Assembly: GCA_003972845.1 (NCBI GenBank) | Contig: QOAV01000061.1 | Span: forward strand, 1 to 10,090 | Source: Gammaproteobacteria bacterium | GTDB lineage: Bacteria > Pseudomonadota > Gammaproteobacteria > QOAV01 | Direction: 5' to 3' | DNA: 10,090 nucleotides | Part shown: positions 1 to 6,815 of the stretch, one piece after another | How the letters are laid out: each line of letters starts with the position of its first letter | How positions within the stretch are numbered: position 1 is the stretch's first letter | Position numbers and translations under genes: made by a program | Notes under the pieces: generated by a model | The model's input: the letters and a program-made list of their open reading frames with translations, nothing else | Told to the model about the DNA's origin: nothing | Database searches by the model: none

Positions 1-2
1 CT

Positions 3-70
3 GTAGGGGCGGATTCATCCGCCCTGCGGTGTTGCCGGATACCCCGTTGGGCGGATGAATCCGCCCCAAC
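3..70. repeat. REP doublet (REPIN-like), copy 1
   Basis: Two near-perfect palindromes face each other. The first is GGGCGGAT-TC-ATCCGCCC at 7-24, preceded by GTAG at 3-6. The second is GGGCGGAT-GA-ATCCGCCC at 49-66, followed by CAAC, a degenerate form of the expected CTAC. They are separated by a 24-base linker. GTAG before a GC-rich hairpin is the known signature of REP elements mobilised by TnpA-REP (RAYT) proteins, and two inverted REPs form a REPIN. No RAYT gene is in the window. The element lies just upstream of the DUF302 gene, and a diverged copy in inverted orientation lies just downstream. Confidence 0.75.
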
Positions 71-108
71 ATCGGGAAAACCGAAAAAGAGGGCGCCAAA
101 ACAACATG

Positions 109-113
109 AGGAG
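109..113 (+). promoter_or_regulatory. Shine-Dalgarno site of the DUF302 gene
   Basis: AGGAG lies six bases before the ATG at 120. This is a strong match to the 16S anti-SD and supports that start. No convincing -35/-10 pair was seen between the repeat and this site. Confidence 0.7.
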
Positions 114-119
114 TCCGTC

Positions 120-620
120 ATGCGGAAGCTGAGAAAAATCACATTGGGAGCCGGGTTGTCGCTGGCGTTGTCCATGCTTGCCGCCCCATCATTCGCCCTC
201 GAACCCGCCAAAGTCATCGGCTCCATTCAGGTTTACCAAACCGACAAACCCTTCAAGGATGTGCGCGACGCCATCCTCAACGCCATCGCCGAGGAAGGTA
301 TGCGCGTGGCCTTCCAGGCCCACAGCAAACACATGCTCGACCGCACAGCCAAGGATCTGGGCATGAAGGGAAGCGTGTATGCAACCGGCGCGGAAATCAT
401 CGAGTTCTGCAAAGCCGATTTGTCCCACAAACTGGCCCAGGCCAACCCCCACTACATCTCGTATTGTCCGTTCTCCATCGCCGTGTATGACATAAAAGCC
501 CAGCCCGGCAAGACCTTCATCTCGTTTCAACTGCCGTCAGACGACATACCGGAACTGAAGTCGGTGATCGAAATGGTGGAGGGAATCGTGGAGCAGGGGC
601 TGGAAGGGGATGCGTGGTAG
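120..620 (+). CDS. Secreted DUF302 domain protein
   Basis: The 166-residue product has a clear N-terminal signal peptide: basic residues at 2-6 (RKLRK), a hydrophobic stretch at about 7-22, and a likely signal peptidase I site after A26 (SFA|LE). The mature protein is therefore expected in the periplasm. Residues from about 35 to 155 fit the DUF302 family, a small alpha/beta domain of unknown biochemical role, with the typical run around E95-F96-C97 and N109-P110 and a later beta segment near K130-P138. Two cysteines, C97 and C116, could form a disulfide or bind a ligand; that is inference. The ATG has a good ribosome site six bases upstream. The gene stands alone between two inverted REP doublets, and its stop codon TAG (618-620) is part of the second repeat, so the present C-terminus may be set by the repeat. 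The family call is fairly sure; no function can be assigned. Confidence 0.85.
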   Translation: MRKLRKITLGAGLSLALSMLAAPSFALEPAKVIGSIQVYQTDKPFKDVRDAILNAIAEEGMRVAFQAHSKHMLDRTAKDLGMKGSVYATGAEIIEFCKADLSHKLAQANPHYISYCPFSIAVYDIKAQPGKTFISFQLPSDDIPELKSVIEMVEGIVEQGLEGDAW

Positions 621-686
621 GAGCGGTTTCATCCGCCCAACGGGGTATCGGCAGGCAATCCCGGGCGGCTAAATCTACCCCTAAAG
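617..686. repeat. REP doublet (REPIN-like), copy 2, inverted and degenerate
   Basis: The left arm, GTAG followed by a palindrome at 621-638 ending ATCCGCCC, matches the reverse complement of copy 1. Bases 631-649 are the exact reverse complement of 38-56, a 19-base identity that includes the linker. The right arm at 663-683 (GGGCGG...CCCCTA) is eroded. The element covers most of the gap between the convergent DUF302 gene and algC, a usual place for REP sequences, where they can protect or end transcripts. The GTAG overlaps the DUF302 stop codon. Confidence 0.7.
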
Positions 687-709
687 CCTCCAGCCTTAAG
701 CCTACAGCC
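684..709. repeat. Short tandem direct repeat (12-mer, two units)
   Basis: AAGCCTCCAGCC at 684-695 is repeated with one change as AAGCCTACAGCC at 698-709, a 14-base period. It lies directly after the degenerate REP doublet and ends five bases before the algC stop codon. Two units only, so its importance is uncertain. Confidence 0.5.
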
Positions 710-713
710 CGAA

Positions 714-2102
714 TCAAAACGGCAACGCCGTACCCGGAATCGCCGATTCAATCAACGCCCTGAACTTGTCCTGAATCCGCTTTAACGCTTGTTCTGTATC
801 CGCTTCAAACCGGATGACCAGTATGGGCGTGGTGTTGGAGGCGCGGATGAGGCCGAAGCCGTCTTCCCAGTCCACGCGCAGGCCGTCGATGGTGCTGATT
901 CGCTGCGCATCGTCGAAGTCGGCTTTGGCGGCTATTTTTTCCATGGCGGCGAAGTGTTCACCTTCGGCAAAGCCTTCCAGACGCAGTTCGGGCGTGCTTA
1001 CGGTGTCGGGCAGGTTGGCGAAGATGTCCTGGGTGGATTCGTCTGAATTGGAGAGGATTTCCACCAGCCGCGCGGCGGAGTAAAGGGCGTCGTCGAAGCC
1101 GTACCAGCGGTCGTTGAAGAACAGATGGCCGGACATTTCGCCGGCGAAGGCCGCGCCGGTTTCTTTCAGTTTGGCCTTGATGAACGAGTGACCGGTTTTC
1201 CACATGAGCGGGCGACCGCCGGCTTTTTCGATCTCCTTGTGCAGGGTGCGCGAGCATTTCACGTCGTAGATGATTTCCGCGCCGGGGTTGTGCTTGAGTA
1301 TGTCGCGTACGTACAGAATCATCTGGCGGTCGGCCCAGATGATCTTGCCGTCCGGGGCGATGACGCCGAGGCGGTCGCCGTCGCCGTCGAAGGCCATACC
1401 GAGGTCGGCTTTCTGTTCCTTCACTGCCGCGATCAGGTCCTTGAGATTGTCCGGCTGGCTGGGGTCGGGGTGGTGATTGGGAAAATGACCGTCGATTTCG
1501 CAGAACAGCTCGGTGACGTTACAGCCCAGTTCCCTGAGCAGACGGGGACCCAGCTCACCGGCCACGCCGTTGCCGCAATCGACCACGATGTTCAGCGGCC
1601 GGCCCATGTTGATGTCACTGGTGATGCGTTCGATATACTCGTCCCTGACATCCATGTCTTGCGATGCGCCGCTGCCTTTGCTCAGGTCATTGTTGATGAT
1701 GCGCTGCTTGATGGCCTGGATGTCATCGCCGGACAGGGTTTTCTCGTCGATGACCATCTTGATGCCGTTGTAGTCGGGCGGGTTGTGGCTGCCGGTGACA
1801 GCCACGCAGCAGCCGGTATTCAGCTTGTAAGCGGCGTAATAGACGACGGGTGTTGGCACCATGCCGATATTGATGACATGGCAACCGGCGGCCATGATGC
1901 CGTCGTTGAGAGCGCCCTGTATGGATGGGCCGGAGAGACGGCCGTCGCGGCCGGTAACGATAGTATCACGGCCTTTTTTCAGGGCTTCCGAGCCCAGCGC
2001 CTGACCGACCTTGAACACGATGTCGGTGGTGAGGGTCTTGTCGACGATGCCGCGGATGTCGTAGGCTTTGAAAATTTCGTCGGGGAAGTTGTTGTCGCTC
2101 AT
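714..2102 (-). CDS. algC: Phosphomannomutase/phosphoglucomutase (AlgC/ManB type)
   Basis: This cytoplasmic enzyme interconverts mannose-6-P with mannose-1-P and glucose-6-P with glucose-1-P, feeding sugar nucleotides for LPS, exopolysaccharide and glycogen. The 462-residue product matches the length of Pseudomonas AlgC (463). The alpha-D-phosphohexomutase domains run in order. The active-site loop TGSHNPP is at 103-109 with phosphoserine S105, the metal loop DGDGD at 239-243, the sugar loop GEMSGH at 321-326, and the phosphate loop RASNTTP at 420-426. All key residues are present. The frame stays open 38 codons further upstream, but that stretch overlaps the dut 3' end. The ATG at 2102 has an AAGGA site six bases upstream and gives the family N-terminus (DEIFKAYDIRG), so I chose it. 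It is the last gene of coaBC-dut-algC, 43 bases after dut. It likely also supplies glucose-1-P for the RfbB pathway, although rfbB is 5 kb away. Confidence 0.95.
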   Translation of the reverse strand: MSDNNFPDEIFKAYDIRGIVDKTLTTDIVFKVGQALGSEALKKGRDTIVTGRDGRLSGPSIQGALNDGIMAAGCHVINIGMVPTPVVYYAAYKLNTGCCVAVTGSHNPPDYNGIKMVIDEKTLSGDDIQAIKQRIINNDLSKGSGASQDMDVRDEYIERITSDINMGRPLNIVVDCGNGVAGELGPRLLRELGCNVTELFCEIDGHFPNHHPDPSQPDNLKDLIAAVKEQKADLGMAFDGDGDRLGVIAPDGKIIWADRQMILYVRDILKHNPGAEIIYDVKCSRTLHKEIEKAGGRPLMWKTGHSFIKAKLKETGAAFAGEMSGHLFFNDRWYGFDDALYSAARLVEILSNSDESTQDIFANLPDTVSTPELRLEGFAEGEHFAAMEKIAAKADFDDAQRISTIDGLRVDWEDGFGLIRASNTTPILVIRFEADTEQALKRIQDKFRALIESAIPGTALPF

Positions 2103-2145
2103 GTTTGTTCCTTTCGATTTCGGATGTTGTTCGTTTACGCGCCCG

Positions 2146-2604
2146 TCAATTGCTTCCAGTATGCCCGAATCCGCCTGCGCCGCGTTGAGATTCGTCAAAT
2201 TCTTCCACAATATCAAAATCTACCTGCGTCACAGGTACAAAAACCATCTGGCAGATGCGGTCGCCGGGCGCGATGTCAAAGGGCGTGTCACCGCGATTCC
2301 ACAGGGAGGCGTAAACCTGGCCCTGGTAATCCGAGTCGATCAAACCCACCAGGTTACCCAGCACAATGCCGTGTTTGTGGCCGAGGCCTGAACGCGGCAG
2401 CAGCATGGCGGCCAGTGACGGATCGGCGATATGCACCGCCATGCCGGTGGGAATGAGCTTTGTTTCGCCAGGGTTCAGGGTGGTAGTTTCGTCCACGCAG
2501 GCGCGCAGATCCACGCCGGCGGAGCCGTCGGTGGCGTGGGCGGGCAGGGGGAATTCCGACCCCAGTCGCGGGTCGAGTATTTTAAGCTGGATTTTTTTGT
2601 TCAA
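2146..2604 (-). CDS. dut: Deoxyuridine 5'-triphosphate nucleotidohydrolase (dUTPase)
   Basis: It hydrolyses dUTP to dUMP and pyrophosphate, keeping uracil out of DNA and supplying dUMP for dTMP synthesis. The product is 152 residues, the usual size of the trimeric bacterial enzyme. All five family motifs can be read: AGVDLRA (I), [10 protein letters not shown] (II), GLIDSDYQG with the catalytic region (III), [12 protein letters not shown] (IV), and the glycine-rich tail [10 protein letters not shown] (V). The start is TTG at 2604. It gives [13 protein letters not shown], which aligns with the E. coli N-terminus, and no in-frame ATG gives a better fit. There is no clear Shine-Dalgarno site, and the first 23 bases overlap the end of coaBC, so translation is probably coupled to that gene. 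It is the middle gene of the operon. Confidence 0.95.
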   Translation of the reverse strand: MNKKIQLKILDPRLGSEFPLPAHATDGSAGVDLRACVDETTTLNPGETKLIPTGMAVHIADPSLAAMLLPRSGLGHKHGIVLGNLVGLIDSDYQGQVYASLWNRGDTPFDIAPGDRICQMVFVPVTQVDFDIVEEFDESQRGAGGFGHTGSN

Positions 2605-3787
2605 GATAGTGCTTCGCTACGTGTTCGATGAATTGCCGGGCCAGTTGTGACTTGGCGGCGCGCGTCAATTCTACCTTGCTGCGGGGCGTAAGCAACAACA
2701 GAGCGTTGTCATCGGCGCCAATGCCCTGACCATTGCCGACCATGTTGGCGGCAATCATGTCCAGGCGTTTTTGTTCCAGTTTCTCGCGCGCATAGCCTTC
2801 CAGATGGTCGGTTTCCGCTGCAAAGCCGACGCAGAACGGGCGCGGGTCGCTGGCGGCGACGCTGGCGAGTATGTCGGGGTTTTTCACCAGGACGAGCGAC
2901 AATTCGTCGGCATCCTTCTTGATTTTGGCATCGGCAGGTTGCGCCACACGGTAATCGGAGACGGCGGCGACGCCAATAAAAATATCGGTATTGTCGAGTT
3001 TTTCGTGCACGGCGTCGTACATCTGCTGCGCGGTCTGTACCGGAATGACCTTGGCGCGTTGCGGCGGCGTCAGGCAGGTGGGGCCGGACACCAGCGTGAC
3101 GCTGGCCCCCGCATCCAGAGCTGCTTGCGCGACGGCGTAACCCATTTTTCCGGAGCTGAGGTTGGTGATGACGCGCACCGGGTCGATGGGTTCCTGCGTC
3201 GGTCCGGCGGTAATCAGCACGCTGACGCCCTGCAGCAGCCCGGTATCAAACAGCGTGGTGCATTGCTCCACCAGATCTAGCGGCTCCAGCATGCGGCCAA
3301 AGCCGGTTTCGCCGCAGGCTTGTGAACCCTGCGCCGGGCCAAAGCGATGAATGCCGCGTTGGTCGAGCAGGCGGATGTTGGCTTGCGTCGCCGGGTTCTC
3401 CCACATTTGCTGGTTCATGGCGGGCGCGACGGCAACCGGGGCGCTGGTGGCCAGACACAGGGCGGCGACCAGATCGTCGGCGCGGCCATGAATCAACCGG
3501 GCGATGAAATCGGCGGTGGCGGGCGCCACCAGCACCAGATCGGCCCAGCGCGCCAGCTCGATGTGGGTCATGCCGTTGGCGGCGCTGGTATTTTCGTCAA
3601 CCAGCACCGGCTGGCCAGCCAATGCCTGGAAAGTCAACGGCGTGACAAACCCGGTAGCCGCCTCCGTCATCACCACCCGCACGCTTGCGCCCGCATCCTG
3701 CAAGCGCCGCACCAGATCGGCGGATTTGTACGCAGCTATGCCACCGGTGATAGCGAGAACTATATGTTTATTTTGCAATTTTTTCAT
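2582..3787 (-). CDS. coaBC: Bifunctional phosphopantothenoylcysteine decarboxylase / phosphopantothenate-cysteine ligase
   Basis: This cytoplasmic flavoprotein joins 4'-phosphopantothenate to cysteine (CTP-dependent, CoaB) and decarboxylates the product to 4'-phosphopantetheine (CoaC) in coenzyme A synthesis. The 401 residues fall into an N-terminal CoaC domain (about 1-185) and a C-terminal CoaB domain (about 188-398). Visible landmarks are the FMN-binding TGGIAAYK at 14-21, catalytic H75, the PAMNQQMW motif at 122-129, and active-site C158 in [10 protein letters not shown]. In Coa[12 protein letters not shown] starts at 195, TNLSSGKMG is at 208-216, and a KIKK segment at 288-291 carries the expected lysine. 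Length and motifs are normal for the fused form. It is the first gene of the operon and is divergent from radC across 52 bases; its 3' end overlaps dut. The ATG at 3787 has only a weak ribosome site. Confidence 0.96.
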   Translation of the reverse strand: MKKLQNKHIVLAITGGIAAYKSADLVRRLQDAGASVRVVMTEAATGFVTPLTFQALAGQPVLVDENTSAANGMTHIELARWADLVLVAPATADFIARLIHGRADDLVAALCLATSAPVAVAPAMNQQMWENPATQANIRLLDQRGIHRFGPAQGSQACGETGFGRMLEPLDLVEQCTTLFDTGLLQGVSVLITAGPTQEPIDPVRVITNLSSGKMGYAVAQAALDAGASVTLVSGPTCLTPPQRAKVIPVQTAQQMYDAVHEKLDNTDIFIGVAAVSDYRVAQPADAKIKKDADELSLVLVKNPDILASVAASDPRPFCVGFAAETDHLEGYAREKLEQKRLDMIAANMVGNGQGIGADDNALLLLTPRSKVELTRAAKSQLARQFIEHVAKHYLEQKNPA

Positions 3788-3800
3788 GGTCGGCTACATT
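3773..3800 (+). promoter_or_regulatory. Possible sigma-70 promoter for radC
   Basis: TTGCAA at 3773-3778 and TACATT at 3795-3800 are 16 bases apart, about 40 bases before the radC start. The -35 lies inside the first codons of the divergent coaBC. This is pattern matching only; the short intergenic space limits the choices. Confidence 0.3.
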
Positions 3801-3839
3801 CTAATGGGTAACGTCCACGGAATCGAAGGAAAAGCGAAT

Positions 3840-4517
3840 ATGCTGCCCATCAGGGAATGGCCGAAAGAAGAGCGGCCACGGGAAAAACTGCTGAATCGCG
3901 GCAGCAAGGCGCTGTCGGACGCCGAACTGCTGGCCATATTCTTGCGCACCGGCACCCGCGGGCGGTCGGCCATTGACGTGGGCCGGGAGCTGGTGCAGGA
4001 GTACGGTTCATTGCGCGGCATACTGAATGCGCCGCAGGCCGAGCTTTGCCGCATGAAAGGCCTGGGACCGGCAAAATTCGCCCTTTTGCAGGCGGCACTG
4101 GAAATAGGCCGACGATATCTGGGTGAAGAGCTCAACAAGGATCAGGCGCTGACCTCACCGGATGCGGTAAAGACCTATCTGACGGCCTGCATGCGTGACT
4201 TGCAGCAGGAGGTCTTCGCCTGTTTGTTTCTGGACAATCGGCACCGGGTTATCGTGTTCGAAGAGCTGTTTTATGGCACGGTGGACGGCTCGTCTGTACA
4301 TCCGCGTGAAGTGGTGAAGCGGGCGCTGGCGCACAATGCCGTGGCGGTGATTCTGGCGCACAACCACCCTTCCGGTGTGGCCGAACCCAGCCAGGCCGAC
4401 CGCAGCATTACCCAGCGTCTGGCGGAAGCGCTCAGGCTGGTGGATATCCGCGTGCTGGATCATTTCATTGTCGGTGATGGGGTGGTTACATCGTTCTCGG
4501 AACTGGGCTATCTGTAA
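3840..4517 (+). CDS. radC: RadC family JAB1/MPN-domain protein (UPF0758)
   Basis: The 225-residue product has an N-terminal helix-hairpin-helix-like region (about 24-95, with MKGLGPAK at 72-79). The C-terminal JAMM metalloprotease-like domain carries H174-N-H176-P-S-G followed by D187, the expected zinc-binding spacing, with E141-E142 ahead of it. The family was once linked to DNA repair, but that role in E. coli has been withdrawn, and its true substrate is unknown. The frame is open far upstream, over coaBC in antisense. The ATG at 3840 is preceded by GAAGGA at a suitable distance and gives the family N-terminus ([15 protein letters not shown]), so the longer version is rejected. It is divergent from coaBC, as in Pseudomonas and E. 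coli neighbourhoods. Confidence 0.93.
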   Translation: MLPIREWPKEERPREKLLNRGSKALSDAELLAIFLRTGTRGRSAIDVGRELVQEYGSLRGILNAPQAELCRMKGLGPAKFALLQAALEIGRRYLGEELNKDQALTSPDAVKTYLTACMRDLQQEVFACLFLDNRHRVIVFEELFYGTVDGSSVHPREVVKRALAHNAVAVILAHNHPSGVAEPSQADRSITQRLAEALRLVDIRVLDHFIVGDGVVTSFSELGYL

Positions 4518-4609
4518 TATCCCCTGTTCTGTCTATCCTTTCTGGGCATAAGTCCGGCAGATATTTTTCCGGTACACTCTGCGGCCCTATTTTCAAACGA
4601 TGATGATCC

Positions 4610-5173
4610 ATGCGGACACTGCTCATTGTTGCCCATCCCCGACCCGGCGCCCTGATTCACGCCATGGCGCAGCGTTTTGCCCGCAAGGTCGAGCAACTGG
4701 GCGGAGAGCTGGAATTAGTGGATCTGTACCGGGACGGTTTCGACCCGGTGGTCCGTGTCGACGAATATGACGGCTGGCGCTCGCAGGAGGTTCCCGAGGA
4801 TGTTGCCGCTTATCAGTCTCGCCTGAAACAGGCGCAAAACCTGGTGCTGGCCTATCCGGTGTGGTGGGCGACGCCCCCTGCCATCATGCAGGGTTGGCTG
4901 CAGCGGGTGATGACCCATGGCTTCGCTTTTTCCTTCGGTGAAAAAGGCGCTCAAGGTCATTTACAGCTCAAGGCCGGGTTGTTGGTGAATGTGGGCAGCC
5001 CCGACGATACTCTGGCTGCAGAATATCTCGAGCCGATTCAGGGGGTATTGAAGTATTGCGGGGTTGAAGACATCAGAACCTGTGTCAACTGGGGCATTTA
5101 TCCGGGCGCTGATGGCGGCAAGGCAAAAAGGGCTTTGCGCATGGCGGAAGAGTTTGCCGTAGAATTCGTCTGA
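4610..5173 (+). CDS. NAD(P)H quinone oxidoreductase-like flavoprotein (flavodoxin_2 fold)
   Basis: The 187-residue product belongs to the NQO1/KefF/MdaB-like group: FMN- or FAD-dependent enzymes that reduce quinones by two electrons with NAD(P)H in the cytoplasm. The N-terminal strand-loop (LLIVAHPRPGALIHAMA, 4-20) matches the flavin phosphate loop. AYPVWWATPPAIMQGW at 81-96 is the family hallmark at the flavin ring, and FAFSFGEKG at 105-113 follows as usual. The length is typical. The start ATG has no strong Shine-Dalgarno site; TACACT at 4573-4578 may be a -10 element, without a good -35. The gene lies alone between radC and rpmB, 92 and 115 bases from them, so it is probably transcribed on its own. 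Whether it is a free quinone reductase or the partner of a Kef potassium channel cannot be told here; no kefB/kefC is in the window. Confidence 0.85.
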   Translation: MRTLLIVAHPRPGALIHAMAQRFARKVEQLGGELELVDLYRDGFDPVVRVDEYDGWRSQEVPEDVAAYQSRLKQAQNLVLAYPVWWATPPAIMQGWLQRVMTHGFAFSFGEKGAQGHLQLKAGLLVNVGSPDDTLAAEYLEPIQGVLKYCGVEDIRTCVNWGIYPGADGGKAKRALRMAEEFAVEFV

Positions 5174-5238
5174 TTTGGCGAAAAAAGCTATGCTCCTGGC
5201 GTTATTTTTGATATAAACGCGCGCCTGTTCACACGGAA

Positions 5239-5251
5239 ACCCGAATCGGGT
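5239..5251 (+). promoter_or_regulatory. Small hairpin in the rpmB leader
   Basis: ACCCG-AAT-CGGGT forms a five-pair stem with a three-base loop, 37 bases before the rpmB start. A TATAAA stretch at 5212-5217 upstream could be the -10 of the rpmB promoter, although no good -35 precedes it. The leader may be regulatory, but the hairpin is short and could be chance. Confidence 0.3.
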
Positions 5252-5288
5252 AGCCCACTAGAAAAGCATTCTTTCAAGGAATACAACG

Positions 5289-5525
5289 ATGTCCAGAACT
5301 TGTCAGATTACCGGGAAACGCACCGTATTCGGTAACAACGTTTCTCACGCACATAACAAAACCCGTCGGCGCTTCATTCCGAACCTGCATTATCGCCGGT
5401 TCTGGGTGGAAAGCGAAAACCGCTGGGTGCGCCTGCGCGTTTCCCACAAGGGTTTGCGCATCATTGATAAGAACGGTATCGACGCTGTACTGGCCGATCT
5501 CCGTAAAAACGGCGTGAAGGTTTAA
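5289..5525 (+). CDS. rpmB: 50S ribosomal protein L28
   Basis: This 78-residue basic protein of the large ribosomal subunit has the same length as E. coli L28. The family N-terminus [11 protein letters not shown] is intact, followed by [19 protein letters not shown] and the C-terminal [15 protein letters not shown] segment. The start ATG has AAGGA nine bases upstream. It is the first gene of the conserved rpmB-rpmG pair, with 10 bases between the two genes. A terminator follows rpmG. Confidence 0.97.
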   Translation: MSRTCQITGKRTVFGNNVSHAHNKTRRRFIPNLHYRRFWVESENRWVRLRVSHKGLRIIDKNGIDAVLADLRKNGVKV

Positions 5526-5535
5526 GGAGCGCATC

Positions 5536-5697
5536 ATGGCTATACGTGAAAAGATCAAACTGGTGTCCAGCGCCAAAACCGGTCACTACTACACCACGAC
5601 CAAGAACAAGCGCACCCATCCGGAGAAGATGGAAATCAAAAAGTTCGACCCGGTGGTACGCAAGCATGTGATGTACAAGGAATCTAAAATCAAATAA
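5536..5697 (+). CDS. rpmG: 50S ribosomal protein L33
   Basis: The 53-residue product reads [16 protein letters not shown] at its start, then a [22 protein letters not shown] core and the C-terminal [10 protein letters not shown]. It is a normal L33. It has no cysteines, so it is the zinc-free (C-minus) form. The AAGGAG ribosome site overlaps the rpmB stop codon and sits six bases before the ATG, which suggests coupled translation with L28. It is the last gene before the strong terminator at 5716. Confidence 0.97.
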   Translation: MAIREKIKLVSSAKTGHYYTTTKNKRTHPEKMEIKKFDPVVRKHVMYKESKIK

Positions 5698-5715
5698 AGA
5701 CCTTGTTTTCGCACA

Positions 5716-5753
5716 GCAATAAAAAGCCGCTCATCGAGCGGCTTTTTTATTGC
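5716..5753. terminator. Bidirectional intrinsic terminator between rpmG and prk
   Basis: GCCGCTC (5726-5732), loop ATC, GAGCGGC (5736-5742), with A5 before and T6 after the stem, so either strand reads as stem plus U-tract. The pairing extends outward through A/T and GCAAT/ATTGC with one bulge, giving a stem of about 17 pairs. It lies 19 bases after rpmG and 46 bases beyond the convergent prk stop, so it can end both transcripts. Confidence 0.92.
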
Positions 5754-5798
5754 TGGTTTCCAGGCAGGGGTGCTTGTCGCACCCCGCCCGGAAACGGT

Positions 5799-6671
5799 TT
5801 AACGACGTTTTGCGAGCATGTCGTGCATAATCGGCGTCAGAATCAGCTCCATGGCCAGACCCATCTTGCCGCCAGGCACTACAATGGTATTGCGGCGAGA
5901 CATGAACGAATCGTGAAGCATGTTCAGCAGGTACTGGAAATCCACATTGAATTTGTCCGGGTTGCTGAAACGGATCACTACCATGCTTTCGTCAGCAGTG
6001 GGGATATCACGCGCAATGAACGGGTTGGATGTGTCCACCAGGGCAACCCGCTGGAAGTTGATGTCCGTGCGTGAGAACTGCGGCGTGATGTAGTGAACAT
6101 AGTCGTACATGCGGCGCAGTATGGCGTCTACCACTTCGGAAGTGGCATATCCGCGTTCGGCGTTGTCGCGGTGGATCTTCTGGATCCATTCCAGATTGAC
6201 CACAGGTACAACGCCCACCAGTAGATCGACGTGCTGCGCGACATCCACGTCACCATCGGCAAAACCACCGTGCAGGCCTTCATAGAACAGCAGCTCAGTG
6301 CCTTCGGGAATGTCTTCCCAGGGGGTGAAAGTGCCGGGTTCCTGGCCGTAGGGTTCACCTTCTTCCGGGCTGTGAATATACTTGCGAATCTGTCCTTTGC
6401 CCGTTTCTCCAAATGTCTTGAACAGTTCTTCGAGTTTGTCGAGAACGTTGGCTTCCGGGCCAAAATGGCTGAAATGAGTACCTTTTTCCAGAGATTCGGC
6501 CATGAGCTTTTTCATTTCACCGCGTTCGTAACGATGGAAACTGTCGCCTTCCACGACAACCGGATGCTTGATGCCTTCGCGTGTAAAAATGTGCTCAAAG
6601 GCGGTTTTTACCCAGGATGTGCCGGCACCGGACGAGCCGGTGATGGCGACAATAGGATGCTTTTCGGACAT
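5799..6671 (-). CDS. prk: Phosphoribulokinase, class I
   Basis: It phosphorylates ribulose-5-P to ribulose-1,5-bisphosphate with ATP, the RuBisCO-feeding step of the Calvin cycle. The 290-residue length is typical of the proteobacterial octameric enzyme. Visible parts are the P-loop GSSGAGTS at 12-19, VVEGDSFHRYERGEM (about 39-53), HFGPEANVLDKL (from about 69), the Walker B-like LLFYEGLHGG (about 127-136), the long conserved HVDLLVGVVP...VNLEWIQKIHRD stretch, and TPQFSRTDINFQRV. The start has a strong GGGAGGA ribosome site. It stands without other Calvin-cycle genes here, as is common in gammaproteobacteria. The non-autotroph E. coli carries a related prkB of uncertain role, so autotrophy is likely but not proven by this gene alone. 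A W follows the P-loop (GTSW), where GTTT is usual in the relatives I recall. Confidence 0.93.
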   Translation of the reverse strand: MSEKHPIVAITGSSGAGTSWVKTAFEHIFTREGIKHPVVVEGDSFHRYERGEMKKLMAESLEKGTHFSHFGPEANVLDKLEELFKTFGETGKGQIRKYIHSPEEGEPYGQEPGTFTPWEDIPEGTELLFYEGLHGGFADGDVDVAQHVDLLVGVVPVVNLEWIQKIHRDNAERGYATSEVVDAILRRMYDYVHYITPQFSRTDINFQRVALVDTSNPFIARDIPTADESMVVIRFSNPDKFNVDFQYLLNMLHDSFMSRRNTIVVPGGKMGLAMELILTPIMHDMLAKRR

Positions 6672-6721
6672 GGTGTCCTCCCAATATGTAGTGAAGAATA
6701 GCTACAGTCTGAGCGCAAAAT

Positions 6722-6734
6722 AACCTGACAGGTT
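6722..6734. promoter_or_regulatory. Perfect 13-bp palindrome upstream of prk
   Basis: AACCTG-A-CAGGTT is a perfect six-base inverted repeat with one central base, lying 51-63 bases upstream of the prk start. The position fits an operator, but it also lies downstream of rfbB. I could not match it to a known regulator; CbbR binds T-N11-A type sites. Confidence 0.35.
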
Positions 6735-6815
6735 GCCGGCTCAAACCGAATCGAAAATTTGCGTCCTGAAGGGTATCCCAGACCGGGTATTTTATCCAGC
6801 GAAGCCGCCCGGACC

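Noticed and set aside
1..70. CRISPR-like repeat array
   Set aside because: There are only two palindromes in inverted orientation with a short linker and no regular spacers, which fits a REP doublet.
2103..2216. A 38-codon N-terminal extension of algC
   Set aside because: It overlaps the dut 3' end out of frame, lacks the family sequence, and the ATG at 2102 has a good Shine-Dalgarno site.
1125..2456. Long open frame on the plus strand (443 codons)
   Set aside because: It runs antisense to algC and the start of dut, whose motifs are complete. It has no family features and reflects the GC-rich codon use of the real genes.
3504..3839. A 112-codon N-terminal extension of radC
   Set aside because: It lies entirely antisense to coaBC and the short divergent gap. 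RadC proteins begin at the residue encoded at 3840, which has its own ribosome site.
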